NCBI GenBank assembly: GCA_030710605.1
Contig: CP092879.1
Span: 20,041,582-20,105,581 of the forward strand
DNA length: 64,000 bases
DNA from: Cordylochernes scorpioides
Taxonomy: Eukaryota > Arthropoda > Arachnida > Pseudoscorpiones > Chernetidae
Direction of reading: 5' to 3'
This document shows, one piece after another, positions 19,250 through 29,653 of this stretch. Below the pieces are notes generated by a model, which worked only from the letters and a program-made list of their open reading frames with translations, was not told the DNA's origin and did no database searches. The position numbers were made by a program, and so were the translations under genes. Each line of letters opens with the position of its first letter. Position 1 is the stretch's first letter.

Positions 19250-20230
19250 TCCATATAAAAAAGAGCGGGTGTCCAGAATTTAAAATAACGACTTCGAATC
19301 TTGATAGCGTGTGTATGTAAATGCAAAATTTATTCCTATTTTTTACATTCCCTATGTTATCCAGACATCTTCACTACCTCTCACATCTATATTTTAAGAA
19401 CTTTGGGAAAAATTGATATCAATGTTATTCTAGAATTCCAAACACACTGTACAAAGGATCGTGACAAGACTTTATTTTTCTATAATGAATTATTGTGACT
19501 CGAATCACTGTCTTTTAAGAAAACTTCCATTTCACTCTATAGGAAAAAGTGATTTGGAGAAAGATACGGTGAGTATGGGGGCCTGAGTAAGTGTTAGAAC
19601 TTTGTTCTTGGTCATGAAATATTCAAAACGGGCGTTGGTTGAATATATTAAACTTGTCGAACTTTTTTTTTTTCATTTGCAGATTGTGGTGAATAATGAA
19701 ATGAACTAATCCCACCGATTGATACGTAATTTCCGAAGGTTTTGGCAATAACTTCTGCAATTGGTGATGGTGGGAGGGGAGTTGGTGTTCAATTCTCAAT
19801 AGTTCTTCCAACTTTTGGATCATCTTGAATTGAGCTCTCTTTCTCTCTTGGCATCCATTTTTAAAGCGCATATGCCATTCATAATCTGCGGTTTTCTTTA
19901 GGCATGTATTTATAAATGTCTTTAGAAGCACTAACAACGTTTCTGTAACTGGAATTATGTTTTTATACAGAAACTAATGCATATCCGTTGGTCTGAAATT
20001 TTAGCCATCAGAAAATCGCCGATAACAGGCTGATAGCAAACAAAAATTAATATATTATGAGAACGGGAGAATATTTCTAGAAAAGAATGATCTTGTGGTT
20101 TTTAAGGCTTTATGTTCAAGAATTGTAAACACGTGCTCCTTTCCCCCACAATTAGATTAAAAAAATTAAATCATTTTAGGAATTTAATAAATACAATTTG
20201 TATATTAAAGAAAAAATTCTTTCATGGTTT
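19250..20230. other. AT-rich intron region
   Basis: A minus-strand frame at 19623-19937 includes YEWHMRFKNGCQERKRAQFK, which looks protein-like (possibly a DNA transposon accessory protein) but is not assigned. The rest has no visible feature. Confidence 0.35.
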
Positions 20231-20232
20231 TT

Positions 20233-20461
20233 CAAGATGCCCAAAAAGGCCAGCTTTTTTGGTCGTTGAGATATAGCTTTCACCACCTTGACGAGAGCCA
20301 ACATCCCGAAACTCGTACGGGGTTAGCTTTTCTTGATTAATCAAGTATATTTGGCCAACTCTGGTATAATTAAAAATCAACGTTTAGTTGATATTTATTA
20401 CGATAGATGGCGCATCATCAAATTTTAATCGCACGATCAGGAGATGATTTTTTTTTTCTTA
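20233..20461. mobile_element. foldback family FB, half copy
   Basis: Centre-to-right half of the family: GGTTAGCTTTTCTTGATTAATCAAG, then GTTTAGTTGATATTTATT and GATAGATGGCGC, ending CACGATCAGGAGATG and a T-run. The left arm is missing. Confidence 0.6.
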
Positions 20462-20649
20462 ATTTATCCATCTGATCCAGGTACAATTTCCCTTTTTTAC
20501 GATTTATACACCATATATTATTCCAAGATGATAAGTTGAGGGGTTTATCAGAGGAAGTGAGACGAAAAACTAGAAGAATAATTCAAAGGAAAATGTTATT
20601 AATTTGGTACATACATAGATATACATTATACTTTATACATTTACTTATA

Positions 20650-20960
20650 GATATAAGTGTTGCTTTATAATCATACGCCGCAGTCCTTTATAATGTATTA
20701 TAAGTTACTTTAAGTATTAGTTACGAACGGAAAAATACGTCCAGGGTAGCCTAGTGGACATGACACCTGCCCGGTAAGCAGAAGGTTGTGGGTTCGATTC
20801 CCGCCCCTGGACACTTTTATTTTTCCGTTCGCCATTACTCTTCATATTTTCACCCTTTCATACGTCATCCAATCATATATAGACCATTACTCTTCATATA
20901 TTCAACCTTTTCATACGTCATCCAAAAAGTTAGAAATAGTACATATTTCTCTTTGAAATT
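20650..20960 (+). repeat. dispersed copy of the 289-bp tRNA-bearing repeat
   Basis: It shares with the array the stretch ATAAGTTACTTTAAGTATTAG, the GAACGGAAAAATAC / ATTTTTCCGTTC inverted pair around the tRNA-like gene and the following CATTACTCTTCAT and TTCTCTTTGAAA. It is clearly diverged from the array copies, so the repeat family predates the array. Confidence 0.8.
20739..20812 (+). tRNA. tRNA-Thr-like (GGT), solitary copy
   Basis: 74 nt closing with GTCCAGGG/CCCTGGAC. The D arm differs from the array copies (CTAGTGGACATGAC). The anticodon arm CTGC-CCGGTAA-GCAG, the T arm GTGGG-TTCGATT-CCCGC and the B box GGTTCGATTCC are kept. T-rich sequence follows directly. Confidence 0.55.
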
Positions 20961-21029
20961 AATATTGATTTTTCACAAAAAAGAAACTTATGCGGGGAGG
21001 CTTTAAGTGTTGCTTTATACATAGATATG

Positions 21030-21235
21030 CACGCATGGACAAAACTAAAGGAAGTTGTACCTTTTGGCATGTATTTCGGGATTCAGACAATAACTCTGAA
21101 AGATATTTGATACACAATGACCTTTATTGAGGACTCGAGATGACCAAAAATGAACATAATTGCCTCTGTCTCCTTTTAAAAAAATAGATAACAACATCAA
21201 AGACTTTCCACTACCTTAAGTTTTGTCCATGAATG
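21030..21235. mobile_element. MITE, family A, copy 2
   Basis: CACGCATGGACAAAACTAAAG and CTTAAGTTTTGTCCATGAATG ends, with the family interior. Confidence 0.7.
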
Positions 21236-21464
21236 TATACGGGACGTATATAACTCATTTTTAATATATATGTAAAATTACTATTTATAATATATGTTAT
21301 ATCGCATAGTTATCGAGATTTTAATCTATGAATAGTTTTTATTTTATTTCTGAAATGTAATTGTTGTGTGAATTGTTCAATTATCTAATTGGATGTGATT
21401 ATAAGGATAAGACTAGTAGAGATACCGTTATCAGTAATCAGGGAAGGTTCAGTAGAAGACTTAC
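21236..21464. other. AT-rich intron sequence
   Basis: Downstream of the exon 2 donor site; no feature seen. Confidence 0.5.
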
Positions 21465-21595
21465 CAGTTCAAGCAGGTATATGGGAATAATCATAATCTT
21501 TACGTGGATTGTATCAGTCGGATTATTCAAAGGAGGAACTAGCTTGTCGTAGTTCTTCAGAATGTTCCTCTTGATATCTACATCAGGATTGAGGC
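21465..21595 (-). CDS. exon 2 of the nicotinic-receptor-like gene
   Basis: On the minus strand the exon ends at GAACTG|GTAAGT. It reads GLNPDVDIKRNILKNYDKLV, then PPLNNPTDTIHVKIMIIPIY and LLEL. The pattern helix-x-x-L-x-x-NYDKLV-x-P followed by an alternating beta strand is the N-terminal helix and first strand of Cys-loop receptors. With the acceptor at TCAGCAG the exon is 131 bp and starts in phase 1, as intron 1 of nicotinic receptor genes commonly does. It ends in phase 0 and joins exon 3. The acceptor itself lies in the edge of the 67-bp satellite, so the exact upstream boundary is uncertain. The signal-peptide exon was not found. Confidence 0.78.
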
Positions 21596-23290
21596 CTGCT
21601 GACATTCCTTCATCAACACACACGGATGTTAACTTCAGAATAACGTGACACCGACAGCGGGCTTGCTGACATTCCTTCATCAACACACAAAGATGTCAAC
21701 TTCAGAATAACGTGACACCGACAGTGGGCCTGCTGACATTCTTTCATCAGCACACAAAGATGTCAACTTCAGAATAACGTGACACCGACAGTGGGCCTGC
21801 TGACATTCCTTCATCAACACACACAGATGTTAACTTCAGAATAACGTGACACCGACAGTGAGCTTGCTGACATTCCTTCATCAACACACAAAGATGTCAA
21901 CTTCAGAATAACGTGACACCGACAGTGGGCCTGCTGACATTCTTTCATCAACACACAAAGATGTCAACTTCAGAATAACGTGACACCGACAGTGGGCCTG
22001 CTGACATTCTTTCATCAACACACAAAGATGTCAACTTCAGAATAACGTGACACCGACAGTGGGCCTGCCGACATTTCCTCATCAGCACACAAAGATGTCA
22101 ACTTCAGAATAACGTGACACCGACAGTGGGCCTGCTGAAATTCCTTCATCAGCACACAAAGATGTCAACTTCAGAATAACGTGACACCGACAGTGGGCCT
22201 GCTGAAATTCCTTCATCAGCACACAAAGATGTCAACTTCAGAATAACGTGACACCGACAGTGGGCCTGCTGACATTCCTTCATCAACACACACGGATGTT
22301 AACTTCAGAATAACGTGACACCGACAGTGGGCCTGCTGACATTCCTTCATCAACACACACGGATGTTAACTTCAGAATAACGTGACACCGACAGTGGGCC
22401 TGCTGAAATTCCTTCATCAGCACACAAAGATGTCAACTTCAGAATAACGTGACACCGACAGTGGGCCTGCTGAAATTCCTTCATCAGCACACAAAGATGT
22501 CAACTTCAGAATAACGTGACACCGACAGTGGGCCTGCTGAAATTCCTTCATCAGCACACAAAGATGTCAACTTCAGAATAACGTGACACCGACAGTGGGC
22601 CTGCTGACATTCCTTCATCAGCACACAAAGATGTCAACTTCAGAATAACGTGACACCGACAGTGGGCCTGCTGACATTCCTTCATCAGCACACAAAGATT
22701 TCAAGTTCAGAATAACGTGACACCGACAGTGGGCCTGCCGACATTCCTTCATCAGCACACAAAGATGTCAAGATCAGAATAACGTGACACCGACAGTGGG
22801 CCTGCTGACATTCCTTCATCAACACACAAAGATGTCAACTCAGAATAACGTGACACCGACAGTGGGCCTGCTGACATTCCTTCATCAGCACACAAAGATT
22901 TCAAGTTCAGAATAACGTGACACCGACAGTGGGCCTGCCGACATTCCTTCATCAGCACACAAAGATGTCAAGATCAGAATAACGTGACACCGACAGTGGG
23001 CCTGCTGACATTCCTTCATCAACACACAAAGATGTCAACTCAGAATAACGTGACACCGACAGTGGGCCTGCTGACATTCCTTCATCAGCACACAAAGATG
23101 TCAAGTTCAGAATAACGTGACACCGACAGTTGGTCTGCTGACATTCCTTCATCAGCACACAAAGATATCAACTTCAGAATAACGTGACACCGACAGTGGG
23201 CCTGCTGACATTCCTTCATCAGCACACAAAGATGTCAACTTCAGAATAACGTGACACCGACAGTGGGCCTGCTGACATTCCTTACACACA
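21596..23290. repeat. 67-bp satellite, about 25 copies
   Basis: CGTGACACCGACAG recurs every 67 bp from 21644 to about 23250, with some 66-bp units. A unit reads AACTTCAGAATAACGTGACA, then CCGACAGTGGGCCTGCTGAC, then ATTCCTTCATCAGCACACAA and AGATGTC. A 200-bp three-unit block is itself duplicated (22691 and 22891). Open frames exist because 67+67+66 keeps phase. On the minus strand each unit ends ATGTCAGCAGGCC, identical to the acceptor of exon 2. Confidence 0.95.
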
Positions 23291-23354
23291 CACACTGAGG
23301 CGAGCTGCCACGCCTTTCTGAGCTCCGCCGTTTTCCGCCTTTGGCGATGTAAAA

Positions 23355-23804
23355 GTGATGACAAGTGTGTCGAAAAATATTTTGGATGAAAGCCCTTTTG
23401 AAGCTGCATGCGTGCCTGAAAGGCCTAGCTTCCAAGCTCAAACTAGTGCAGAGAATTCTGCAAAAATCAATTTACAAAATAAATTCTCTATTGAAATGCA
23501 GTACACTGCAAATGATGTAAATTGGTCTGCTGGCGAAGGCTATGCAAATTTTGCCACGACCAACGACATCACGACTAAGACGCCTTCAATTTGCGCTTTA
23601 GGGGCCCATAAGAGCTGGGAAGACATATTGGGGATGAAGATCCGGAAAATGTGGACGCCTACTCCGTGGTGTAAAGTAAGAAGAGGCGCCGCGATTCGGA
23701 AGCACCAGACATCACAGCGGCGCAGTCCAACAGTGTCGGAACCATTGGATCTACTCGGCGAGGGCGACCGTCTGAAAAGTGGACACCGCGGGTGCAGGAA
23801 GTGA
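23355..23804 (+). pseudogene. LINE ORF1, N-terminal piece
   Basis: A 149-codon frame with a charged, arginine-rich C-terminus and no known domain. The frame breaks before the conserved middle piece at 23951. Assignment rests on position and composition. Confidence 0.35.
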
Positions 23805-23950
23805 AGGCCACGAGAGCACACATCGCGGAAGCCAGAGCGCGACAGGCGTCCTCCACCCCGGATCAGTGCGTCTACATATAGCACTGCCCTGAATTCACGC
23901 CTTCAGTCAATAGATAAAGTAGTCGGAGGGGTCAAGCACATCATCCCAGG

Positions 23951-24208
23951 ATGAATGGACATGTCCTGGTAGGTCTGACCACCAAGATCTTTGCGGAACG
24001 CCTCATTGACGAGGGCCTTGAAATTGAAGGCGTGATCCACAGGACCTTCCCCTTCCGTATAAGATCGGAAAAATTTACCGTCGGAAATATTCCTTTCTAC
24101 GTGGAGGACCGTCATCATCGACGCCCTGCGGCCTTATGGGTGCGTTACCTCCATCGCCCTCAAGGAACTCAAAGCTGGGGAGTATCGCTACACCGACGGC
24201 CGCCGTGA
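23951..24208 (+). pseudogene. LINE ORF1, middle piece
   Basis: It contains LIDEGLEIEGVIHRTFPF and VGNIPFYVED, a segment like the RNA-binding part of Gag-like ORF1 proteins. After VED the true continuation lies in another frame (ALRPYG... DGRREAYILLHD). Confidence 0.45.
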
Positions 24209-24426
24209 GGCCTATATCCTCCTCCACGACGTCATAAAAATGGAGAGGCTGCCCACCCGTCTGGACATAATCAGGGGTCATCGCAGGGACAACTGCCCCA
24301 AGGCAGATCATCGGCCCCAAGCAAGCATCATCGTCCTTCGCCACTGAGGAAAGGCCACCGACCGCGCCTCAGCTGCCCAGCCAGCTAGCACCCGCGCCTT
24401 CTGCACCAGCACCCCCTACACCATCT

Positions 24427-24890
24427 GTGGAGGTACCAAGTAATGGTCCCGCGGCCCAAACTTCGCCCCGTCGCTCCACCGCGCCTCAGCCCGCTGAACC
24501 AGCGCCGCCCATTCCCTATGAAGAGGAATCAGCTCCAGCCATAGTAACCCCTTCGCTTCCACCACTTACCCTGACGACCCATGAGCTCCAGACCGTTCCT
24601 GCACCCATTGAGACTTCTACCCCTACGGACAAGGATCTCGAAAATTAGCTAATCGAGGTACTCGACCAACTGAACGATGTAACTTTCCTGAGCCCCCTAT
24701 ATAAGGAAAGGGTAATCAGGGAAAATATCATGTTCTCGATCCTTTGCCGCGATTATAGGGAGGGACTCCTCGAAGAAATCTCGCCTGACAAACAAGATAA
24801 TTCTCTCCGAATTCCTCAACATTGTCATCGAGCATGTCGAAGACAAGAAATCCAGAATTGGCAAAGGTCTGTCTAAACTCAAGGCGGCTT
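24427..24890 (+). pseudogene. LINE ORF1, proline-rich linker and C-terminal domain
   Basis: The frame has a stop at about 24646 (DLEN*LIEV). The domain after the stop matches that of 8188-8589. Confidence 0.5.
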
Positions 24891-24984
24891 GTAGCTCCTG
24901 ATAGGATCCAGACGTCCCTTCGGAGAAGGCTTCGTCTGTTGTAAATATTTCTCTTTATTTTAAATCTGAATTTAAAATTGCATT

Positions 24985-25215
24985 TTGCTGTTGACTATAA
25001 TACGCATACACACGCATACATACACAAACACACGCATACACATACATGCATACACACGCATAAACACGCATACACACACACATAAACACGCATACATAAA
25101 CACGCATACACACACGCACGCATACATTAGCACGCATACACACACAAACGAAAACACACGCATACACCCACGCATAAAAACGCATACACACAAACACATG
25201 CACACGCAACGCACA
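24985..25215. repeat. CA-rich microsatellite (ACACGCATA)n
   Basis: Irregular repeats of CACGCATACA and ACACACA. It gives long cysteine/valine-rich spurious frames on the minus strand. Confidence 0.9.
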
Positions 25216-25732
25216 CACGTACTTTTCAAACAATAAAAAACAGCACTAAAGTATCGAACAACAAATAGCATTGAACGGTATGATGAAGTAAATTGAGAAA
25301 ACGCAGGGAGGGTTCACCACTGATGAGCCAAGACCTTAATATTTTCTATCGCAGTAATGAAAGAAGGAAAGAGACACAGCTGAATAGTTTTATCTCTCAT
25401 TATCAAACAATGAGTTCCAATTACAAAGTTATTCATGCATTGGAATATATTGGAAAATGCATTCCAATGCAGTAAGGGCAGTAGAAATTGTTTAATTTTT
25501 AAATGTTTTATATTATAGCAATATGTAAGTTCAAAATAAAACAAGTGTTAATATTAATTTGATATTTAACATTAACTTTCTATAGCACCTTTTATAGCAC
25601 ACTTTAACATTATATATCGTTAAAATATTCATATCTTTTAAAATCATGTTTTTAATATCGAATATTTTTATAAATTGAGAATTATATCTCTCTTTAGATC
25701 TAGGATATATCGTATGTGAGAATTCTAACATA
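25216..25732. other. AT-rich spacer
   Basis: No supported feature seen. Confidence 0.5.
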
Positions 25733-25950
25733 CACTCATGAAGACAACACTTAAGGAAGTTGCACTTCTATCATGTATACACGGGATTCAGACAATAACT
25801 CTGAAAGCTATTTGATACGCTGTGACCTTTATTGAAGACACAAGAGATAACTAAGTGTGAACAAAATAGCCTCTGTTAAAAAAAAAACAAAAAAACAGAC
25901 GATTGGTAACATCAAATATGAAACTTCCTTAGGTGTTATCTATGAGAGTG
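25733..25950. mobile_element. MITE, family A, copy 3
   Basis: CACTCATGAAGACAACACTTA and its complement at the other end, with TA at 25731-25732 and 25951-25952. Confidence 0.8.
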
Positions 25951-26147
25951 TATAAAAAAAGAGAATATAAAAAAATACAATATAACGCGGCTGATGATTG
26001 TAAAACGAAAATTAAAATTATACCGCGAATGTTTCTTTTAAAAATCGAAATTTATTTTCAAAGAGAAATAGCGACATTTCTAACTTTGAGGATGAGGTAT
26101 GGAAAGGTGAAACATGAAGAGTAATGGAGAACGGAAAAATAAAAAGT

Positions 26148-26221
26148 GTCCAGGGGCGGGAATCGAACCCACACCCTTCTGCTTACCGGGCAGGTGCCTT
26201 GTCCACTCGGCTACCCTGGAC
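26148..26221 (-). tRNA. tRNA-Thr-like (GGT), left array copy 1
   Basis: Folding of the consensus: acceptor TCCAGGG/CCCTGGA with a G before and C73, T8 A9, D stem GCC/GGC, anticodon arm CTGC-CCGGTAA-GCAG (anticodon GGT), five-base variable loop, T arm GTGGG-TTCGATT-CCCGC. A box TAGCCGAGTGG and B box GGTTCGATTCC are intact. Unusual points: C instead of U at position 33, a C-A mismatch at 27-43, and C as discriminator base. Confidence 0.6.
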
Positions 26222-26436
26222 GTATTTTTCCGTTCATAACTTATATTTAAAGTAACATTTAAAATACAATATAACGCGGCTGATGATTGTAAAACGAAAA
26301 TTAAAATTATACCGCGAATGTTTCTTTTAAAAATCGAAATTTATTTTCAAAGAGAAATAGCGACATTTCTAACTTTGAGGATGAGGTATGGAAAGGTGAA
26401 ACATGAAGAGTAATGGAGAACGGAAAAATAAAAAGT

Positions 26437-26510
26437 GTCCAGGGGCGGGAATCGAACCCACACCCTTCTGCTTACCGGGCAGGTGCCTTGTCCACTCGGC
26501 TACCCTGGAC
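26437..26510 (-). tRNA. tRNA-Thr-like (GGT), left array copy 2
   Basis: Consensus sequence. Confidence 0.58.
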
Positions 26511-26725
26511 GTATTTTTCCGTTCATAACTTATATTTAAAGTAACATTTAAAATACAATATAACGCGGCTGATGATTGTAAAACGAAAATTAAAATTATA
26601 CCGCGAATGTTTCTTTTAAAAATCGAAATTTATTTTCAAAGAGAAATAGCGACATTTCTAACTTTGAGGATGAGGTATGGAAAGGTGAAACATGAAGAGT
26701 AATGGAGAACGGAAAAATAAAAAGT

Positions 26726-26799
26726 GTCCAGGGGCGGGAATCGAACCCACACCCTTCTGCTTACCGGGCAGGTGCCTTGTCCACTCGGCTACCCTGGAC
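26726..26799 (-). tRNA. tRNA-Thr-like (GGT), left array copy 3
   Basis: Consensus sequence. Confidence 0.58.
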
Positions 26800-27014
26800 G
26801 TATTTTTCCGTTCATAACTTATATTTAAAGTAACATTTAAAATACAATATAACGCGGCTGATGATTGTAAAACGAAAATTAAAATTATACCGCGAATGTT
26901 TCTTTTAAAAATCGAAATTTATTTTCAAAGAGAAATAGCGACATTTCTAACTTTGAGGATGAGGTATGGAAAGGTGAAACATGAAGAGTAATGGAGAACG
27001 GAAAAATAAAAAGT

Positions 27015-27088
27015 GTCCAGGGGCGGGAATCGAACCCACACCCTTCTGCTTACCGGGCAGGTGCCTTGTCCACTCGGCTACCCTGGAC
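27015..27088 (-). tRNA. tRNA-Thr-like (GGT), left array copy 4
   Basis: Consensus sequence. Confidence 0.58.
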
Positions 27089-27303
27089 GTATTTTTCCGT
27101 TCATAACTTATATTTAAAGTAACATTTAAAATACAATATAACGCGGCTGATGATTGTAAAACGAAAATTAAAATTATACCGCGAATGTTTCTTTTAAAAA
27201 TCGAAATTTATTTTCAAAGAGAAATAGCGACATTTCTAACTTTGAGGATGAGGTATGGAAAGGTGAAACATGAAGAGTAATGGAGAACGGAAAAATAAAA
27301 AGT

Positions 27304-27377
27304 GTCCAGGGGCGGGAATCGAACCCACACCCTTCTGCTTACCGGGCAGGTGCCTTGTCCACTCGGCTACCCTGGAC
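27304..27377 (-). tRNA. tRNA-Thr-like (GGT), left array copy 5
   Basis: Consensus sequence. Confidence 0.58.
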
Positions 27378-27592
27378 GTATTTTTCCGTTCATAACTTAT
27401 ATTTAAAGTAACATTTAAAATACAATATAACGCGGCTGATGATTGTAAAACGAAAATTAAAATTATACCGCGAATGTTTCTTTTAAAAATCGAAATTTAT
27501 TTTCAAAGAGAAATAGCGACATTTCTAACTTTGAGGATGAGGTATGGAAAGGTGAAACATGAAGAGTAATGGAGAACGGAAAAATAAAAAGT

Positions 27593-27666
27593 GTCCAGGG
27601 GCGGGAATCGAACCCACACCCTTCTGCTTACCGGGCAGGTGCCTTGTCCACTCGGCTACCCTGGAC
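27593..27666 (-). tRNA. tRNA-Thr-like (GGT), left array copy 6
   Basis: Consensus sequence. Confidence 0.58.
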
Positions 27667-27881
27667 GTATTTTTCCGTTCATAACTTATATTTAAAGTAA
27701 CATTTAAAATACAATATAACGCGGCTGATGATTGTAAAACGAAAATTAAAATTATACCGCGAATGTTTCTTTTAAAAATCGAAATTTATTTTCAAAAAGA
27801 AATAGCGACATTTCTAACTTTGAGGATGAGGTATGGAAAGGTGAAACATGAAGAGTAATGGAGAACGGAAAAATAAAAAGT

Positions 27882-27955
27882 GTCCAGGGGCGGGAATCGA
27901 ACCCACACCCTTCTGCTTACCGGGCAGGTGCCTTGTCCACTCGGCTACCCTGGAC
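27882..27955 (-). tRNA. tRNA-Thr-like (GGT), left array copy 7
   Basis: Consensus gene; the adjoining spacer has one G to A difference near 27797. Confidence 0.58.
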
Positions 27956-28170
27956 GTATTTTTCCGTTCATAACTTATATTTAAAGTAACATTTAAAATA
28001 CAATATAACGCGGCTGATGATTGTAAAACGAAAATTAAAATTATACCGCGAATGTTTCTTTTAAAAATCGAAATTTATTTTCAAAGAGAAATAGCGACAT
28101 TTCTAACTTTGAGGATGAGGTATGGAAAGGTGAAACATGAAGAGTAATGGAGAACGGAAAAATAAAAAGT

Positions 28171-28244
28171 GTCCAGGGGCGGGAATCGAACCCACACCCT
28201 TCTGCTTACCGGGCAGGTGCCTTGTCCACTCGGCTACCCTGGAC
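28171..28244 (-). tRNA. tRNA-Thr-like (GGT), left array copy 8
   Basis: Consensus sequence. Confidence 0.58.
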
Positions 28245-28459
28245 GTATTTTTCCGTTCATAACTTATATTTAAAGTAACATTTAAAATACAATATAACGC
28301 GGCTGATGATTGTAAAACGAAAATTAAAATTATACCGCGAATGTTTCTTTTAAAAATCGAAATTTATTTTCAAAGAGAAATAGCGACATTTCTAACTTTG
28401 AGGATGAGGTATGGAAAGGTGAAACATGAAGAGTAATGGAGAACGGAAAAATAAAAAGT

Positions 28460-28507
28460 ATCCAGGGGCGGGAATCGAACCCACACCCTTCTGCTTACCG
28501 GGCAGGG
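28460..28507 (-). pseudogene. truncated tRNA-Thr-like gene at the head-to-head junction
   Basis: Only the T arm and most of the anticodon arm remain; the D arm and 5' acceptor strand are lost. The sequence passes from CCGGGCAGG straight into TTTCCGTTCTCC of an oppositely oriented unit. The acceptor end also has GTATCC instead of GTGTCC. Confidence 0.85.
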
Positions 28508-28712
28508 TTTCCGTTCTCCATTACTCTTCATGTTTCACCTTTCCATACCTCATCCTCAAAGTTAGAAATGTCGCTATTTCTCTTTGAAAATAAATTTCGA
28601 TTTTTAAAAGAAACATTCGCGGTATAATTTTAATTTTCGTTTTACAATCATCAGCCGCGTTATATTGTATTTTAAATGTTACTTTAAATATAAGTTATGA
28701 ACGGAAAAATAC

Positions 28713-28786
28713 GTCCAGGGTAGCCGAGTGGACAAGGCACCTGCCCGGTAAGCAGAAGGGTGTGGGTTCGATTCCCGCCCCTGGAC
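28713..28786 (+). tRNA. tRNA-Thr-like (GGT), right array copy 1
   Basis: Consensus sequence; first complete gene after the junction, transcribed away from it. Confidence 0.58.
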
Positions 28787-29001
28787 ACTTTTTATTTTTC
28801 CGTTCTCCATTACTCTTCATGTTTCACCTTTCCATACCTCATCCTCAAAGTTAGAAATGTCGCTATTTCTCTTTGAAAATAAATTTCGATTTTTAAAAGA
28901 AACATTCGCGGTATAATTTTAATTTTCGTTTTACAATCATCAGCCGCGTTATATTGTATTTTAAATGTTACTTTAAATATAAGTTATGAACGGAAAAATA
29001 C

Positions 29002-29075
29002 GTCCAGGGTAGCCGAGTGGACAAGGCACCTGCCCGGTAAGCAGAAGGGTGTGGGTTCGATTCCCGCCCCTGGAC
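29002..29075 (+). tRNA. tRNA-Thr-like (GGT), right array copy 2
   Basis: Consensus sequence. Confidence 0.58.
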
Positions 29076-29290
29076 ACTTTTTATTTTTCCGTTCTCCATT
29101 ACTCTTCATGTTTCACCTTTCCATACCTCATCCTCAAAGTTAGAAATGTCGCTATTTCTCTTTGAAAATAAATTTCGATTTTTAAAAGAAACATTCGCGG
29201 TATAATTTTAATTTTCGTTTTACATACATCAGCCGCGTTATATTGTATATTAAATGTTACTTTAAATATAAGTTATGAGCGGAAAAATAC

Positions 29291-29364
29291 GTCCAAGGTA
29301 GCCGAGTGGACAAGGCACCTGCCCGGTAAGCAGAAGGATGTGGGTTCGATTCCCGCCCCTGGAC
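29291..29364 (+). tRNA. tRNA-Thr-like (GGT), right array copy 3, variant
   Basis: The acceptor strand reads GTCCAAGG, giving an A-C mismatch with the 3' strand; the variable loop has GGATG. Confidence 0.5.
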
Positions 29365-29579
29365 ACTTTTTATTTTTCCGTTCTCCATTACTCTTCATGT
29401 TTCACCTTTCCATACCTCATCCTCAAAGTTAGAAATGTCGCTATTTCTCTTTGAAAATAAATTTCGATTTTTAAAAGAAACATTCGCGGTATAATTTTAA
29501 TTTTCGTTTTACAATCATCAGCCGCGTTATATTGTATTTTAAATGTTACTTTAAATATAAGTTATGAACGGAAAAATAC

Positions 29580-29653
29580 GTCCAGGGTAGCCGAGTGGAC
29601 AAGGCACCTGCCCGGTAAGCAGAAAGGTGTGGGTTCGATTCCCGCCCCTGGAC
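29580..29653 (+). tRNA. tRNA-Thr-like (GGT), right array copy 4
   Basis: Variable-loop change: CAGAAAGGTG instead of CAGAAGGGTG. Confidence 0.56.

Larger units (their letters stand above)
23290..24910 (+). mobile_element. LINE ORF1 region, decayed
   Basis: A GC-rich block between satellite and microsatellite. Pieces in shifting frames read IEGVIHRTFPF and KFTVGNIPFYVED (23951-24110), then EAYILLHD and ERLPTRLDII, followed by a proline-rich linker and the NIMFSILCRDYREGLLEEIS domain (24720-24890). At least two frameshifts and one stop break it. No reverse transcriptase is present. Confidence 0.6.
25970..28507 (-). repeat. tandem 289-bp tRNA-bearing repeat, left array
   Basis: Eight complete units plus one broken unit, each starting the tRNA-like gene 289 bp after the previous one (26148, 26437, 26726, 27015, 27304, 27593, 27882, 28171, 28460). 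Units are nearly identical. Each tRNA-like gene is enclosed by inverted GAACGGAAAAATAC and ATTTTTCCGTTC, so the acceptor stem could extend into the flanks. A T5 run follows the gene, as a Pol III terminator would. The array is oriented opposite to the one that follows. Confidence 0.97.

Noticed and set aside
22752-23409. Minus-strand frames repeating DEGMSAGPLSVSRYSE
   Set aside because: They are translations of the 67-bp satellite; frames stay open only where unit lengths sum to a multiple of three. No start or signal supports a protein.
24955-25271. Cysteine-rich minus-strand frames resembling small secreted proteins
   Set aside because: They come from the CA-rich microsatellite; the cysteine/valine pattern follows the repeat period.
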